From Aurantiochytrium sp. KH105 (taxonomy: Eukaryota; Sar; Bigyra; Thraustochytrida; Thraustochytriidae): 64,000 nt of DNA. The notes under the pieces are model-generated. The model ran no database searches and was not told the origin of the DNA. It saw only the letters and a program-made list of their open reading frames with translations. Made by a program: the position numbers and the translations under genes. The DNA lies in the NCBI GenBank assembly GCA_003116975.1, contig BGKB01000106.1, forward strand, positions 124,001-188,000, given 5' to 3'. Numbering within the stretch: the stretch's first letter is position 1; each line of letters begins with the position of its first letter. Shown one piece after another: positions 1 through 10,810 of the stretch.

Positions 1-2
1 GT

Positions 3-128
3 GACATCGGCCACGCCGCACAGCAGCAACAGCAGCAACAGCAGCAGCAGAACAGAGCACCTGTTCGCCGGCCTGCCGGATCATCTCCGAATCCTGACCG
101 GGGGGGGTGGCTCAACCACGAAAGCTAG
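3..128 (+). CDS. Possible 3' end of a polyQ protein (partial)
   Basis: In frame 3 the first 128 bases read as an open tail: a short lead, ten consecutive glutamines from mixed CAG/CAA codons, then a polar, proline- and arginine-rich end finishing ...WLNHES before a TAG at 126-128. The gene would begin before the window. The zinc-finger gene at 3939 and NAF1 at 13007 also carry CAG/CAA-coded Q runs, so a polyQ tail is in keeping with this genome. No domain is visible and the same bases are open in other frames, so this could equally be a CAG repeat in a spacer. Confidence 0.3.
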   Translation, partial: DIGHAAQQQQQQQQQQNRAPVRRPAGSSPNPDRGGWLNHES

Positions 129-2018
129 CTTGGCCCTCTGGCGGTTTGGCCGCGCGACCTGGGAACCGGAGAGCAAGCAAGCCAGTAAGTATGCAAGCAC
201 GCAAGCAAGCAACTTGAAAGCAAGCAGCTTGAAAGCAAGGCCACGCTGTGTACACAGATGCCGTGTCTTGCGGGATCTTGGCGAGAAGTAGCAGCGACAC
301 GCGACAAGCAAGCGCAGCTTTGGCGTCCGACCTCGAAATCGTTCGTCCGGCCACGGTCACGGTTGGGAACCCGCGCATACATTGGCGAGCAAGTTCGAGG
401 TCCAGGAGGCGAAACAGACCGCCAGTCGGACGATCCGAGATCGCCTTGGTTGGATGCGTGCCTGGCCGCACCGTCCAGAGGCCGATGCGAAGCCGCCGCC
501 GGCCACTGGCCAGGTCTGTTGGCCCCGGCCAGGACGAGCAAGGACATGTCCGTCCAGGCCTGGCGATCTGGCTAGTCATGGTCGGCGCGACGCAAGATCC
601 TGTGCTCGGCCCTACGATGGCACCATGACCAGGGCTGGCTGAGGAGAGTCTTGATCTCGGACAGCGGCCGCCACCGATGGCAGGCAACGAGCCCCCCGTG
701 CGCGGCAAGGTTGGACGAATCGGCCGTGTGGCTGCGCGCATCTCGAGGTGCTAGCCCCTGGCGGCTGTCCGGCTCATGGCAAGCGGGGTGGCCTCGGCCG
801 TGCGTCTTGTTGGCGTGTCTTGTCTTATCTTATCCATCCTGCCTCTGCCAGCACCTTTGCGTCAAGCTTTCCCCGGCTCGTTACACCTTTGCCAACAAGC
901 CCTGGCGCTTTGGGTGCGGGAAGCTGTGGGCCCGAGGTGTCCGGCGTCTGTCTCTCCTTTTCTCACAGTCTGTCCGTTTGTCTCTCTGCTCCATCTGTCC
1001 TCGCGCTGCCTCTGCCGGCCCAGGCGTCTGCGTCTGTCTGCCTCTCGCCTGTCCATTTCCCTTTACTGGCTCTCGTCCCTGCGGCGGGCCGGGGCCAGGC
1101 CTGCGTATTCTTGTGACCCACAGCCCGCTCCGGCGCCCTCGCCCCCTCCCGGCAGCCTTCCGACGGTCTCACTGAGGGGACCACTGTGGCGGCCCGTGAC
1201 CGCGCCTCCCTCCCTCCCGGTCTCCGTCCCCTCGCGCGGCCGCGGCGGCTCGTTCGCGCAGAAGTCGCCGCGGCGCCACGAGGCTCGTGCCGTCTCGACT
1301 GCTCGGGTCGCGGCGGCGCAAGGTTACGGAGCAAGAAGAGCGGCCGTGGCGCCACGCCGGCCTGCGACGCGCGGGGAACGGCCGCGTCGCAGCGGCGGTA
1401 GGGGGAAAAAGAGGCGGGACGCGAAGTCGCCGAAAAGAGGGAAGCGCGAGGGAAGAGGGGCCGAGACAAGGCGGGCAGCATGGTCTCCGAGCCGCCCGCA
1501 CAGCAGCACCTGCGAGGCCGTCTGTGAGGACGCGGGCGGCGCCTGGCGGATGCGGCGGCGAGGCCGGGCAAGGACGGTCGGGAACGGGAACTGGCTGGGT
1601 GGCTGGGTGGCTACAAGGATGCTGGACTGCTGGCGGCGGCTGGAGTGAGAGTGCGCCTGGAGAGGGAAAGACTGGCAGACTGACAGACGGGCAAAGGCGA
1701 CGCACGCGGCGCAGCGTGGAGCAGCGCGGAGCAGCGCGGAGCAGCGCGGCAGGCCACGCACCGCCCCAGAGGGGACAGGGGCGCGGGGGGGAGGGCTCCC
1801 CTCTTCTTCGCCCCGCAGCCGCGTGTCTGTAGCAGACTAGGTCCTTTCATGGGGCGGGCGGACGGACGGCGCGCACACGGTCAGAGGTGTGGAAGGGAGG
1901 GAGTAAGTGGGTGCGTGCGGGCCCGCCGCGCGGCCGGTGTGGGGGGAGGAAGAAAGACGCCTGGGGAGGGGTGTGCGCCGCGCGGTGAATGGCTGCGCGT
2001 CCAAACGCGCAGAGGTGG

Positions 2019-2070
2019 CGCAGCGCAGCGCAGCGCAGCGCAGCGCAGCGCAGCGCAGCGCAGCGCAGCG
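2019..2070. repeat. (CGCAG)n pentanucleotide microsatellite
   Basis: About ten uninterrupted copies of a 5-bp CGCAG unit lie in the spacer upstream of the zinc-finger gene. A 5-bp period cannot be tolerated in a coding frame if its length changes, which supports a noncoding region. Confidence 0.95.
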
Positions 2071-2309
2071 TCGGACGCCGCTCGCTGCAGCTCGTGTCGC
2101 CGGCGCGACCATCCGTCCCGTCGACCGCAAAGTCGGACGGCTTCTCCAGGAGCCGTGGCCGCCCCACCAGCATCTCGGGAGCCGCAGCCGCAGCCGCCGC
2201 TTCCCCCTGTCTTCCTCTACTACATCTTTAGCCCTCTCCATTCAGTAGATACTATAATACTAACTGTACGTGGTGGCAGCTTGCTTTCCCGCGCGCGCGA
2301 AACCGCCGG

Positions 2310-2370
2310 TCTCGTCTCGTCTCGTCTCATCTCGTCTCGTCTCGTCTCGTCTCGTCACGTCTCGTGTCGT
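2310..2370. repeat. (CTCGT)n pentanucleotide microsatellite
   Basis: About twelve copies of CTCGT with three single-base variants (CTCAT, CACGT, GTCGT). This is the second 5-bp array in the same spacer. Confidence 0.93.
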
Positions 2371-3659
2371 GTGTCTCCGTGAGACGGAGCGCCGGAGACG
2401 AGGCTGGCGCGGGCGGCGCGAAGGACGCCGGGGTGCGGCGCGCCTGCGCGGTATTTGGCGGCGCGGTGCGGCGGCGGTAGGCACGGGAGCAGGGCGCGGG
2501 TGCGGAGATACGCGGCGCGCGGCATGATGCGATTACAACGCACGTACGCGTAGGTATACGTGCGCGGGTGACGAGTGAAAAGAGCGCGCGCACTCGAATC
2601 GAGTCGAGTCGAGGCGCGATCGCGCGCTGCGAAGAGCCAGGCGGGGCGAGTGGCCGATGGCCAGCCAACCGGCCAGACGGTCAGCAGCAGCGGCGGTAGG
2701 CGGCGGAAAGGGCGCGAGGGCCGGCGAGCAGAAGCGGTGCGCGCGAGGACGAAGCGAGCGCGACCTTGGGGCGCTCGCTCGATGGCCGGCCGGCGGTGTA
2801 GTCAGGGACACGACCGTTGGGTGCGGGTTCGCAGGAAGCAGGGGGGGCCTGGGTAAAGCAGGCTGCGGGTAGCCAGGAAGTTAGCGGCTGCGCACGGGGG
2901 CCATCCGCCGCGCGTTCAGCGCGGATGCGGGATTTGGGTGTCGTTTCTGAGGTATGGCAGGACGTGGCTGCGGGTCCTGGCGCTGCTGTATCAGGAAAGA
3001 CAAGAGCCGGGGTTGGCGGCCAGCGGCCAGCGGAGGCGCGCGCGTCTGCGGTAAGTGACGAATGAGAGACGCGGAGGCAGCGCCCTGACCCCGCAGAGCG
3101 CGGCCACGGAAGGAGCGAGGGAGGTAAGGCAGCCCGCCGAGGTCGGCCAGACCAGGCTCGGCCGCGTCGCCATGCGCAGCCGCCATGGCCGATGCGAGCA
3201 GTGAGCGACCGCTTCTCCGTGGCGATCTCCCTTTTCTCGCTTCCCGCTCTCGTGGCTGCTCTCGTCTCGCCAGTCTCGCCGCTGTGGCCCGCAGAGCGTC
3301 CGTCGGTTCGTCTCGCCGCCGCCGTGCCAGACTGGTCCTTGCAAATCTGCCCGCGTCAGCGTCTACCACGCAGCGGGGAAGGGAAGGAGGCGGAAGATAG
3401 AATCCCAAGCACTGCGGGGGGAGCGGCAAGCCAGCCAGCTAGCTCGCCAGCTGCGGAGCGACCCGGGGGACAGAGCAGTCCTGTCAGAGACGCGGCCGGC
3501 GGCGCGCGCTGGCGGCCGCGGTCTCCCTCTGACCGTCTCGCGGCGTCTCTCCTTTTCCGGGTTCTCCCTTTTCCCAGGTCTCGTGCGGTTTGTCTGTCTC
3601 TCTGTCTGTCTGTGAGGGGGGAACGGGAGAGACGAGGAGGCAGACGGCTGACTCGCCGA

Positions 3660-3732
3660 CTAACTGACTGACTGACTGACCGAGAGACGGACGCAGAGAC
3701 GGAGAGACAGACAGAAAAACAGACAGACAGTC
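3660..3732. repeat. (CTGA)n and (AGAC)n tetranucleotide tracts
   Basis: A run of CTGA units passes into GAGAC/AGACAGAC units. It lies 200-280 bases before the zinc-finger start codon, so it is probably in that gene's promoter or 5' UTR. Confidence 0.85.
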
Positions 3733-3938
3733 ACCAATCGCTCGGGCGCCGGGCCCCGCGCCGAGGCGCGCCGCGCCCGTGCGAGCGAGAGCTGCAGCTG
3801 GAGCGCGCGCGCGAGCGGAGCGGGAGAGAGCGGGAGCGAGCGCGAGCGCGGCCAGTCAGACGGCCAGCGCGCGGGCGAGAGCCGGAGGCGCGCGCGCGAG
3901 CGAGCGGGCAGCGGGGGAGCCGGCGAAGGGAGGGGGAG

Positions 3939-4066
3939 ATGCTGCCCTTCAGCGTGGCGCAGCAACAGGCGCAGCTGCTGGCAGGGCAGGCGCAAAAGAG
4001 CGGGCAGTACGAAGCGGGCCTGCACATGCAGCAGCTGCTGGCGCTGCAGCAGCAGCAGATGCATAT

Positions 4067-4120
<54 letters not shown>

Positions 4121-5525
4121 GCAGCAGACGTTGCCGCCGCAACCGCAGCAATTCCAATTCGTCTTCCCGACGCAGCAACAACAGACGCAGCAGCAGCAAC
4201 AGCAGCAGGTCTCGCAGGTCCTGCCGTCAAACAAAGACAACCAAGCCCAAGACCTGAAGAGCATGATCAGTGCGAGCACACTCGTAGCGAATCCCGAGCA
4301 CGAACACGCATCCATGTTCGGATGGATGAAACAGATGAATGATGCGCAACATGTGCAGCAACAGGCACAAGCGCCCTCGCGGACGCTAGACATCATGGCG
4401 CTCTTGGCCAGCCACCACCAGCAACAGCAGCAGCAGCAACAACAACAACAGCTGCGCCAACTCTGCGAACAACAGCAGCAGATTCTTCAGCAGCAGCAAC
4501 AGCAAATGGCCCAGCATCAGGCTCTTCTCGCGCAACAGCAGGCGCTTCAGCAGCACCAGCAAGTAGCACACGCACTCGCATCAGCTAACTTCAGCAGCAC
4601 CAGCAACGTCGCCGGCATCCCCATCTCCGGCCCGGCACCCGGCGTGGATTTCGCTACCTTTATTGCGGCCAAGGGCGTCCCCGACGGCCTGCAGTCCTCG
4701 CGCCTCCTCAAGGAGCTTCTCGCGCGCAGCGGCAGCGGAAGCTCGACTCCAGCCTCGGGCAGCAGCAGCGTCGACGGTGACTGCATTCGCGCCTCGGACG
4801 CCACCCCAAGGTTGTCCCCGCGCGCAGACTCTGGCATTGGCAGCAGCAGCAACTTGTGCAAATCCGAGCCCGGAGCCCTGCTCTTCCCGGCCGTGGTCCA
4901 GGTTATGACCACCACGGCCGACCAGCCTAGCATCGCCTCTGACGCTGCCGCAAAAGCCAACCAGCGCCGCAAGGGGCCAGTGCTCAAGAAGCAAGTCTGT
5001 CACCTGTGCAACAAGTCCTTTCGCTTTCCCAACGAGCTCAAGCGCCATATTGAGGGTGTGCACGAGGGCATCAAGTTTCCCTGTGAGCTCTGCGAAAAGG
5101 CTTTCAGCACAAAGTGCAACCTTCACAAGCACATCAACGCAGCGCACAATGGCCGCACTTACATGTGCCCTGTCTGCAAAAAGTCCTTTACGGACCCATC
5201 AAATCTTCGCAAGCACATCAAGTCCATCCACGAGCGCCAGCGCTACGCGTGCGACATTTGCGGCAAGCAGTTCACTCAAAACTCGCACTTGCGCACCCAC
5301 GTCAAGAGCTTTCACGAGCGCCGACGCTACCCCTGCACTGTTTGCGCCAAGGACTTTTCTCGCAAGGACCACCTTCAGGCGCACATGCGCACAGTGCACA
5401 CTGCCCTCCCCATGGCCAATGCCGCCATGAACATGGACAGTGCCGCTGCCGCCGCTGCTGCTGCCGTGCAGGCTCTCTCGTTTGCCCCAGCCAAGCAAGT
5501 TCCTGCGGCCACGGGCTCATTCTAA
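3939..5525 (+). CDS. PolyQ-rich C2H2 zinc-finger protein, five fingers
   Basis: This is a 528-residue probable nuclear DNA-binding protein. Residues 1-210 are dominated by glutamine runs, the longest about 20 Q from 4066 to 4130, coded by CAG with interspersed CAA. A less biased serine/alanine-rich middle (about 220-350) follows. Five consecutive C2H2 fingers occupy about 354-488, each with the C-x2-C-x12-H-x3-4-H spacing: CHLCNKSF, CELCEKAF, CPVCKKSF, CDICGKQF and CTVCAKDF start the five. The C-terminus is alanine-rich. The start ATG at 3939 is the first one in frame. PolyQ regions often act as activation or condensate-forming segments in transcription factors; that role here is inference. 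The target is unknown. It converges on the coiled-coil gene at 6403. Confidence 0.92.
4066..4131 (+). repeat. CAG/CAA trinucleotide tract inside coding sequence
   Basis: A nearly pure CAG run interrupted by three CAA codons near its 3' end, encoding about 20 glutamines of the zinc-finger protein. Related shorter CAG/CAA runs follow at about 4170-4208, 4420-4450 and 4470-4503. Confidence 0.95.
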
Positions 5526-6402
5526 AAAGTAAAGGTTAGAGGAGCGGAATACTTTGCTCCTTCCGTGCGAGGTCGAGGCATTTGGGCGGCAAGTCGCTAA
5601 TTCTCTCTTGCCGCACATGCACACGAAACACATGCACACAAACAAAATCAAACGCCCACGCTTTGATTACCTCATGTGTGCACGCACACAAGCCTCTCGA
5701 CCTCCCCCTATGTGACGCATATTCCGCAGCCAGCGTCCCCTGTCTTTTCGCGATAAAAGGCAAGACACAGCGCTGGTTCGTTTTCTAGTTGTCGACTTTC
5801 TGCTCGAAGCGGACAGCAAATCAAGTTCCTGTCCATACTCGAATATACGTATCCTATTTTGCCTCTCTGTAAATGTCGTTGCTCTTCTTCCATTTGTTCT
5901 TCCTTACCATTTACTTCTCGCAATGCCTTGACGTGAATCCAAAGCAAACGTACACTCGTTGAGAGATTGCAGCTTGCTGGCTGTGCTACACGCTCTTTTG
6001 CAAGCTGCGCTGCGAGCTCTTTCACTTTTTCTACAAAAGTAGGAACGGCCCTACGCTCCCGCACGCACTTACTCGAATCCGAATGATTTGATGACTCGAT
6101 CGAGCTGTTTTTTTTGGGAAGATTCGATGATTTGATCAATGCTACACTTTGCGATCTTTCGATCAACTTAGTACTCGAATGTCCAACCATTTGCATGAAT
6201 ATTTTGATTCTCTAAAAAAAGCAAAAGTTGCCACCACTTTGGCATGTATGTATACGACCAAGGAAGAGGGGGGAGAAAAGAAAAAGATCCCAATCAATTG
6301 TGGGGGCTCTTGTTATTGAAACACACCTAAAAACTATCGCGGGCGAGCTTGGCCCAGCTTTTCAACTTTAAAGTCCCAAATGGCAGATCAAAACCCGTTT
6401 AT
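5526..6402. other. Convergent 3' spacer, no gene seen
   Basis: This spacer is noticeably more AT-rich than the flanking genes and lies between the 3' ends of the zinc-finger (+) and coiled-coil (-) genes. On the minus strand AATAAA (plus-strand TTTATT at 6398-6403) overlaps the coiled-coil stop codon, so it may serve as a poly(A) signal. No ORF has a recognisable domain. Confidence 0.6.
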
Positions 6403-9060
6403 TCAGCGGCCCGAATCCGTCCTGTTCTGCTCGAGCTCCTCAACCTCACGACGCAGCTGATCAAGATCAAAATTCAGTGGACTTCCTGCCGATGGCGAGG
6501 CAGGCGCGGCCCCTCCCGCGGCGCCATTCGGCAATTGCTCTGGTCCCATACCATCCTCGTCAGGTGCCTCGTGCGAGTAGTGATGGTGGATTTCGCGGCG
6601 CGCCGGCGAAGCAGCCGCCGCGGGCGAGGCCGATGGGTGCTGTCGCCGAGCTGCTGCCGGAGATGGCGAATACATATTTGCGGCGGCAGCAGAAGGTGGA
6701 GCGCCACCAAAGGAAGAACCCCCGTTGGCCACATAACCCCCGCTCTCGCCAGCGACACCCATCCCGTCTTGCGGCGCGCCCTGCTGCTTGAGAGACGAAC
6801 GCAGGACTTCGTCCAGCTCGCTGCGCAGCGCCATATTGTCCTCCTTGAGGTGTTTGCGCTGGTCCTGCACCATTTTGAGCAAACTCTTGGTCTGTGCAAG
6901 CTGAGACTGGTACTTGCGGTTGCTCTCGCGCAAGGAAGCCAGCTGCGATTCGTTCTTGCGCGAGTGCTGCTTCTCGCGGTCCGAAACATCGCGCGTCTGC
7001 GACTCGAGCGTGCTGATTTGCTCCTGGAGGCTCTTGATGGTGAGCTGCGACTGCTCGAGCGAGCGACGAATCAAATCGCTGTCCGCCTCGAGCGCGTCGC
7101 GCTCCGTGACGGCCTTGCGCAGCTGTGCCTCGGTGTCTTCGAGGCGCTTTTCCAAATCCGACACGCGCGACGCGCTCCGGGCCTGGCTGTCTGCCAGACT
7201 CGCATTGGCGCGCTGCCGCTCTTCCTGCAAGCGCCGGTTCTGCGCCGTCAGCTCCTCTTGCTGATGCTGCAAAGCCTGCACCTGTCGCGAAAGGTCGCTG
7301 TGTTCCGTCGCAGCCGACTCGAACTCGAGACGGGCGTTTTCGAGGCGCTCGCGGCTCGCCTCCTCGAGGTTCTTGACAGCTTCCTTGAGGTAAGCGACCT
7401 CATCCTCGAGACGCAGACGCTCTTCCTCGAGCATAAGGTTCTTGGCGCGCTCCTCGTCGCGCTCCACCTCGGCTGCGAGCTGGGCATCGCGAGCCTTTTC
7501 GTGGTCCATACGGGCCTGATTGTTCGACTCGGCGAGGTCGGCAAGCACGCGCTTCGTCTCGGCATGCCAGTCGCGAATGGGCGCTGCACCGAGTCGTCGC
7601 ATGTTGCTCGAATCCGCTCGCAGCTGCTCGAGCTCGGCGGCAGCCTCGCGATAGCGCTCCTGCGTGTCCCGGCACTCGGCCGCCAATTGCTGAACGGCGG
7701 CGTGCAGCTTGCCGAGCGCTTCCACCTGGGCGCTCGAGCGCCCGGCCATGCTGTTTTGCATGTCTTGCATCTCGGTGAGCAGCTTGCTCATCTCGCGCTT
7801 CATTTCGGCCTCGCGCCTCGCCAAGGTCGCCTCGGCGCCGCGCAGTTTATCCTGCGCGCTGCTCAGACGCTGCTCGAGCTCTTCGCGCTCCTGGGCTGCT
7901 TGCTGCATCTGGGCCTCGTTGTCATCCTGCGCGCGCTGCAAAAGACCGTGCAGCTGCTTGTTCTCGTCCTGCATGCGCGCCTGTTGCTGCTCTGCGGCCT
8001 TGCGCTGATCCGCGGCCTCGGCGGCACGCCCGCGTGCCGCTTCGGAAGCCTGGCGCTCGCGCTCACGGGCATCGCGAGCCAATTGTCCCAGCTCATCCTG
8101 CATCTCCCGAATGCGGCCCTCGAGGCGCTCCTTGTCGGCGGCGCGAGCTTGAGCCTGCGCCAAAAGGTCATTGCCCAGCGTCTCGAGCTCGCCGTTGAGC
8201 GAGCGTACCTCGTCCTGGAGAGCACGGTTGGACTGTGTCAGGTCGCCGACCTCGCGCCGCGCCGCTTCAAGTTCGCGTCGCTGCGAGTCGGCCTGGGCCT
8301 TGACGGCCTCGGCCTGCTGCTGCGTGCGCAGCGCCTTGCTCTGCTCGTTGTGAAGGTCTGACTTGAACTGCGCCTCGGCGAGACCGCGTTGCCGCTCGGC
8401 ATCCTCGAGCTCGGTTACGCGCCGTCGAGAGCGCTCAACGTCCTCGCGTAGACGCTTGACTTCGGCATCGCGTTCGGCCAGCATGCGCTCGCGCTCCTCG
8501 CCGCGAGCCTTGTGCACGCCCAGCTCGCGCTTCAGAGGACCATGAGCGGCCTTGAGCTCGGCCATTTCGCGACTGAGGTCCTCGTACGACTGTCGATGTT
8601 GGCGGAGACGTTCTTCCTCCTCGCGTCCATACTGCTTGAGGCGCTCCTCGAGGCGTTGGCGCTCCTCCTCGACCTCAGCGAGATGGCGCTCCTTGGTCTC
8701 GTTGTCTTCGCGCAATTCCTGGATTGCGCTGTTGGCCTCTTCGGTATACTTTTCCAAGGCGGTGGCCTCTTTGGCCTTGACATCGTACTCGACCTGCAGC
8801 CGTTTGGTCTCTTGCGCTGCGCGCTGGGCCACCTCTTGAGCGCTCGCGAGCTTGCGCCGCAGGTCGGCCTGATCCGCGCGCACCGAGTCACACACGGCCA
8901 TGGCCTGCCTCAGGGCCTGCTGTTTCGCCTGAATGTCCCGCTGCGCCTGGAGCTGCGCCTGTTCATGTTCGTGCAGCTGTTCCAGGAGCTCGTTTGAGAA
9001 GTCCACCTGCTGCGCGAGCTGCGTCGCCAGCTGCTCCACCTCGTCGCCATCGTCGCCCAT
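6403..9060 (-). CDS. Long coiled-coil protein, rootletin/myosin-tail-like
   Basis: This is an 885-residue protein, almost wholly predicted coiled coil from residue 8 to about 740. It is rich in E, Q, R, K, A and L in heptad-like spacing with only short breaks, such as the one at LGAAPIRDW. A proline-, serine- and glycine-rich segment with a His pair (HHHYSHE) follows, then a final short coil, DLDQLRREVEELEQNR. I chose the ATG at 9060 (MGDDGDEVEQ), because the 79 residues upstream in the open frame are Arg/Ala-rich spacer-like sequence. No catalytic motif is visible. Such proteins commonly form ciliary rootlets, centrosomal linkers or Golgi tethers; a rootletin-like role is a guess. The opposite strand carries a long mirror ORF that I regard as an artefact of codon bias. 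Confidence 0.85.
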   Translation of the reverse strand: MGDDGDEVEQLATQLAQQVDFSNELLEQLHEHEQAQLQAQRDIQAKQQALRQAMAVCDSVRADQADLRRKLASAQEVAQRAAQETKRLQVEYDVKAKEATALEKYTEEANSAIQELREDNETKERHLAEVEEERQRLEERLKQYGREEEERLRQHRQSYEDLSREMAELKAAHGPLKRELGVHKARGEERERMLAERDAEVKRLREDVERSRRRVTELEDAERQRGLAEAQFKSDLHNEQSKALRTQQQAEAVKAQADSQRRELEAARREVGDLTQSNRALQDEVRSLNGELETLGNDLLAQAQARAADKERLEGRIREMQDELGQLARDARERERQASEAARGRAAEAADQRKAAEQQQARMQDENKQLHGLLQRAQDDNEAQMQQAAQEREELEQRLSSAQDKLRGAEATLARREAEMKREMSKLLTEMQDMQNSMAGRSSAQVEALGKLHAAVQQLAAECRDTQERYREAAAELEQLRADSSNMRRLGAAPIRDWHAETKRVLADLAESNNQARMDHEKARDAQLAAEVERDEERAKNLMLEEERLRLEDEVAYLKEAVKNLEEASRERLENARLEFESAATEHSDLSRQVQALQHQQEELTAQNRRLQEERQRANASLADSQARSASRVSDLEKRLEDTEAQLRKAVTERDALEADSDLIRRSLEQSQLTIKSLQEQISTLESQTRDVSDREKQHSRKNESQLASLRESNRKYQSQLAQTKSLLKMVQDQRKHLKEDNMALRSELDEVLRSSLKQQGAPQDGMGVAGESGGYVANGGSSFGGAPPSAAAANMYSPSPAAARRQHPSASPAAAASPARREIHHHYSHEAPDEDGMGPEQLPNGAAGGAAPASPSAGSPLNFDLDQLRREVEELEQNRTDSGR

Positions 9061-9420
9061 CCTGGCGGACGAGCTCGAAACAAACCCCGAGTCTACCGCC
9101 GGGCCGCTCGCTCGGCCGGCCAGTCGCCCGCCCGGAGGCCAGGCGCGAGGCGGTCGCTCGCTCCGCGCCGCCCGTCGCGCGCGTCCCACGCCCCCCGCGC
9201 GCGCCGCTCGAACCCGCTTTGGTGCAGCCCGAGCTGCTGCTGCTGCTGCTCGTGCACGGCGCTCACGCACGCACTCACTTCGTTCGCTTCCGCGCAAGTC
9301 GATCTCTCGGCCGATTCGCGCTTTCGCCCGCGCCGCGCAAGTCGATCAAACCCGGCGGTCAATCGACAAAACCGAGGCGCTGGCGCAGCCGCACGTGGGC
9401 GCTTGCCGCTCGCCTTTGCC

Positions 9421-9473
9421 GGACTTGCCGCCGGCTATAGCCCACTTGCGCGCCGCTATAAGGTACTTGCAGG
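9421..9473 (-). promoter_or_regulatory. Cluster of GCAAGTG-type motifs
   Basis: On the minus strand, which is the sense strand of the coiled-coil gene starting at 9060, this segment contains GGCGCGCAAGTGGG (9441-9454), GGCGGCAAGTCC (9421-9432) and CCTGCAAGTACC (9462-9473). Matching motifs lie upstream of the genes at 31851 and 63551 and at about 40.7 kb. The role as promoter element is inferred from position and recurrence only. Confidence 0.4.
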
Positions 9474-10711
9474 TGCCCTTGCGGCGCGCTTGCTCGTCGG
9501 GGCCGCTTGCTACAGTTAGGTCCCGGCGACCGCTTCGTCGCGGCGTCTCGCGCGTAAAACCCGCGCGGGGACGCTAGCGATTGGCGCTGTGCTGCACGCA
9601 AGAGCTTTCGTGAAGACCTGCCCATTTTTGTCTGCCTCCTGCGACGCCGCCAAGCGTCGCATCGCGCCGTGACCAACAGGATCGCGCCGTTGCCCGTTGC
9701 ACAATCCGCGTGGCACCTCACGTCAACTGGTAGGTGCAAGCTGTGCTGCTGCCAGTACTTTTGTTGCAGCCGCCTCGACGATACAAAGTCAAGGATGGGC
9801 TCATTCTCCACTTGCGCCTGCGCCCTCTGCAAATGGCTTATCGCCCTCTCTCGCTCAATCTCCCTTCGTACCCCCTCTCGCCGCCAGGGTCTCCACGAAA
9901 AGTCCCCTAGTCTCTCGCAGGCTGACTCCCAACTTAGTCTCTCCAGGCGCACTCTACCTAGTCTCGACATCCCGAACCTTCCATTTCCCCGATCTCGGCC
10001 AAACCCAACATACCCTCGGCCAAACCGTTCCAGTCTCGCCCAGTGCCCCCCGCGCAGCGTGCCCCCCCAAGCCCCCGCGCGTGCCGCAAGATGGCGCCCG
10101 CGGTGTCTACGTTAGTGTCAACGCTGGTGCGGCCAATGTGGATTCTTGGCCGGTCCGCGGTTTCCGCTAGCGCGGCGCTAGGAGGGCCCAGGCGCGGGCG
10201 CCGCTCCCAGACCCGCTCCACGCCCCCGCCTCGGGCCGCCTCGCCGCCGCGCCTGGGCCCTGCCGAGTCCAGTTCCGAGCCGCACGCGCCCTCCGGACCG
10301 TGCCGCGGCAGCCAGCGGCGGCCAGCTCCACCAGCCAGCCGGCCGGCCGGCGAGCGAGCGAGCGCGGCGAGAGCAAACTCGCGGCGGCTCGATTGGGCGC
10401 GGCGGCATCGGAGATCGCGGGGACCAGACGTCGCGGAGACAGAGCACATCTCCAATCCTAAAACGGCGCGGGCGGGGCTGGCTGGGCCGGAGGGCTCGGC
10501 GCGCGATCCCACCCTGGAATTGACTTGGTTTTTTGCTTCCGGAGGCGTCCTGGAGAGACGCTTTTGAGGCGGAAGAGCTGGCACGAGCCGGGACGAAAAG
10601 GCGGGAAAAGCAGATCAGCAATAGCACGCGAGGGCGGGCGCTTTGGGCGTGCACAGAGAGGACAGGAGCGGCAGGCAGCGCGCGAAAGCGCTCGGATTGC
10701 CTTGCTCCCGT

Positions 10712-10712
<1 letters not shown>

Positions 10713-10754
<42 letters not shown>
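10713..10754. repeat. (GCAC)n tetranucleotide microsatellite
   Basis: About ten uninterrupted copies of GCAC, followed by interrupted copies to about 10778. It lies just before the chosen start codon at 10811. In-frame translation gives a HART-type repeat, which is why the longer reading frame starting upstream is not credible as protein. Confidence 0.95.
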
Positions 10755-10756
<2 letters not shown>

Positions 10757-10810
10757 GCACGTGCGCAAGCACGCACGGCCTGGGCAGAAAGAGGAGAAAG
10801 GAGCAGAAGA

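Larger units (their letters stand above)
129..3938. other. 3.8-kb GC-rich spacer with simple repeats, no gene recognised
   Basis: This stretch has several overlapping ORFs in many frames, as expected at this GC content, but none has a recognisable domain or a coherent composition. It holds AAGC-type repeats near 170-240, GGAGCAGCGC repeats near 1720-1750, a CGCAG array (2019-2070), a CTCGT array (2310-2370), a short AT-rich pocket at about 2235-2265, and CTGA/AGAC repeats at 3660-3732. The last few hundred bases are probably the promoter and 5' UTR of the zinc-finger gene at 3939. Confidence 0.6.
9061..10810. other. Divergent promoter spacer between coiled-coil and PQQ-propeller genes
   Basis: This 1.75-kb spacer lies between two divergent genes. 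The first 500 bases hold minus-strand copies of a GCAAGTG-like motif (see 9421-9473). An E2F-like GGCGGGAAAAG is at 10600-10610, and a GCAC tetranucleotide array occupies 10713-10754. ORFs crossing it show no domain and are best read as shadows of the high GC content. Confidence 0.55.

Noticed and set aside
1-3900. Several 100-290-codon ORFs in the first spacer
   Set aside because: Many overlapping frames are open because stop codons are rare at this GC content; none has a domain and several cross 5-bp repeats.
6349-8361. 670-codon plus-strand ORF
   Set aside because: It is the mirror of the coiled-coil gene on the other strand; its Leu/Ala/Arg-rich translation follows from the GC-rich third positions of that gene and has no domain.
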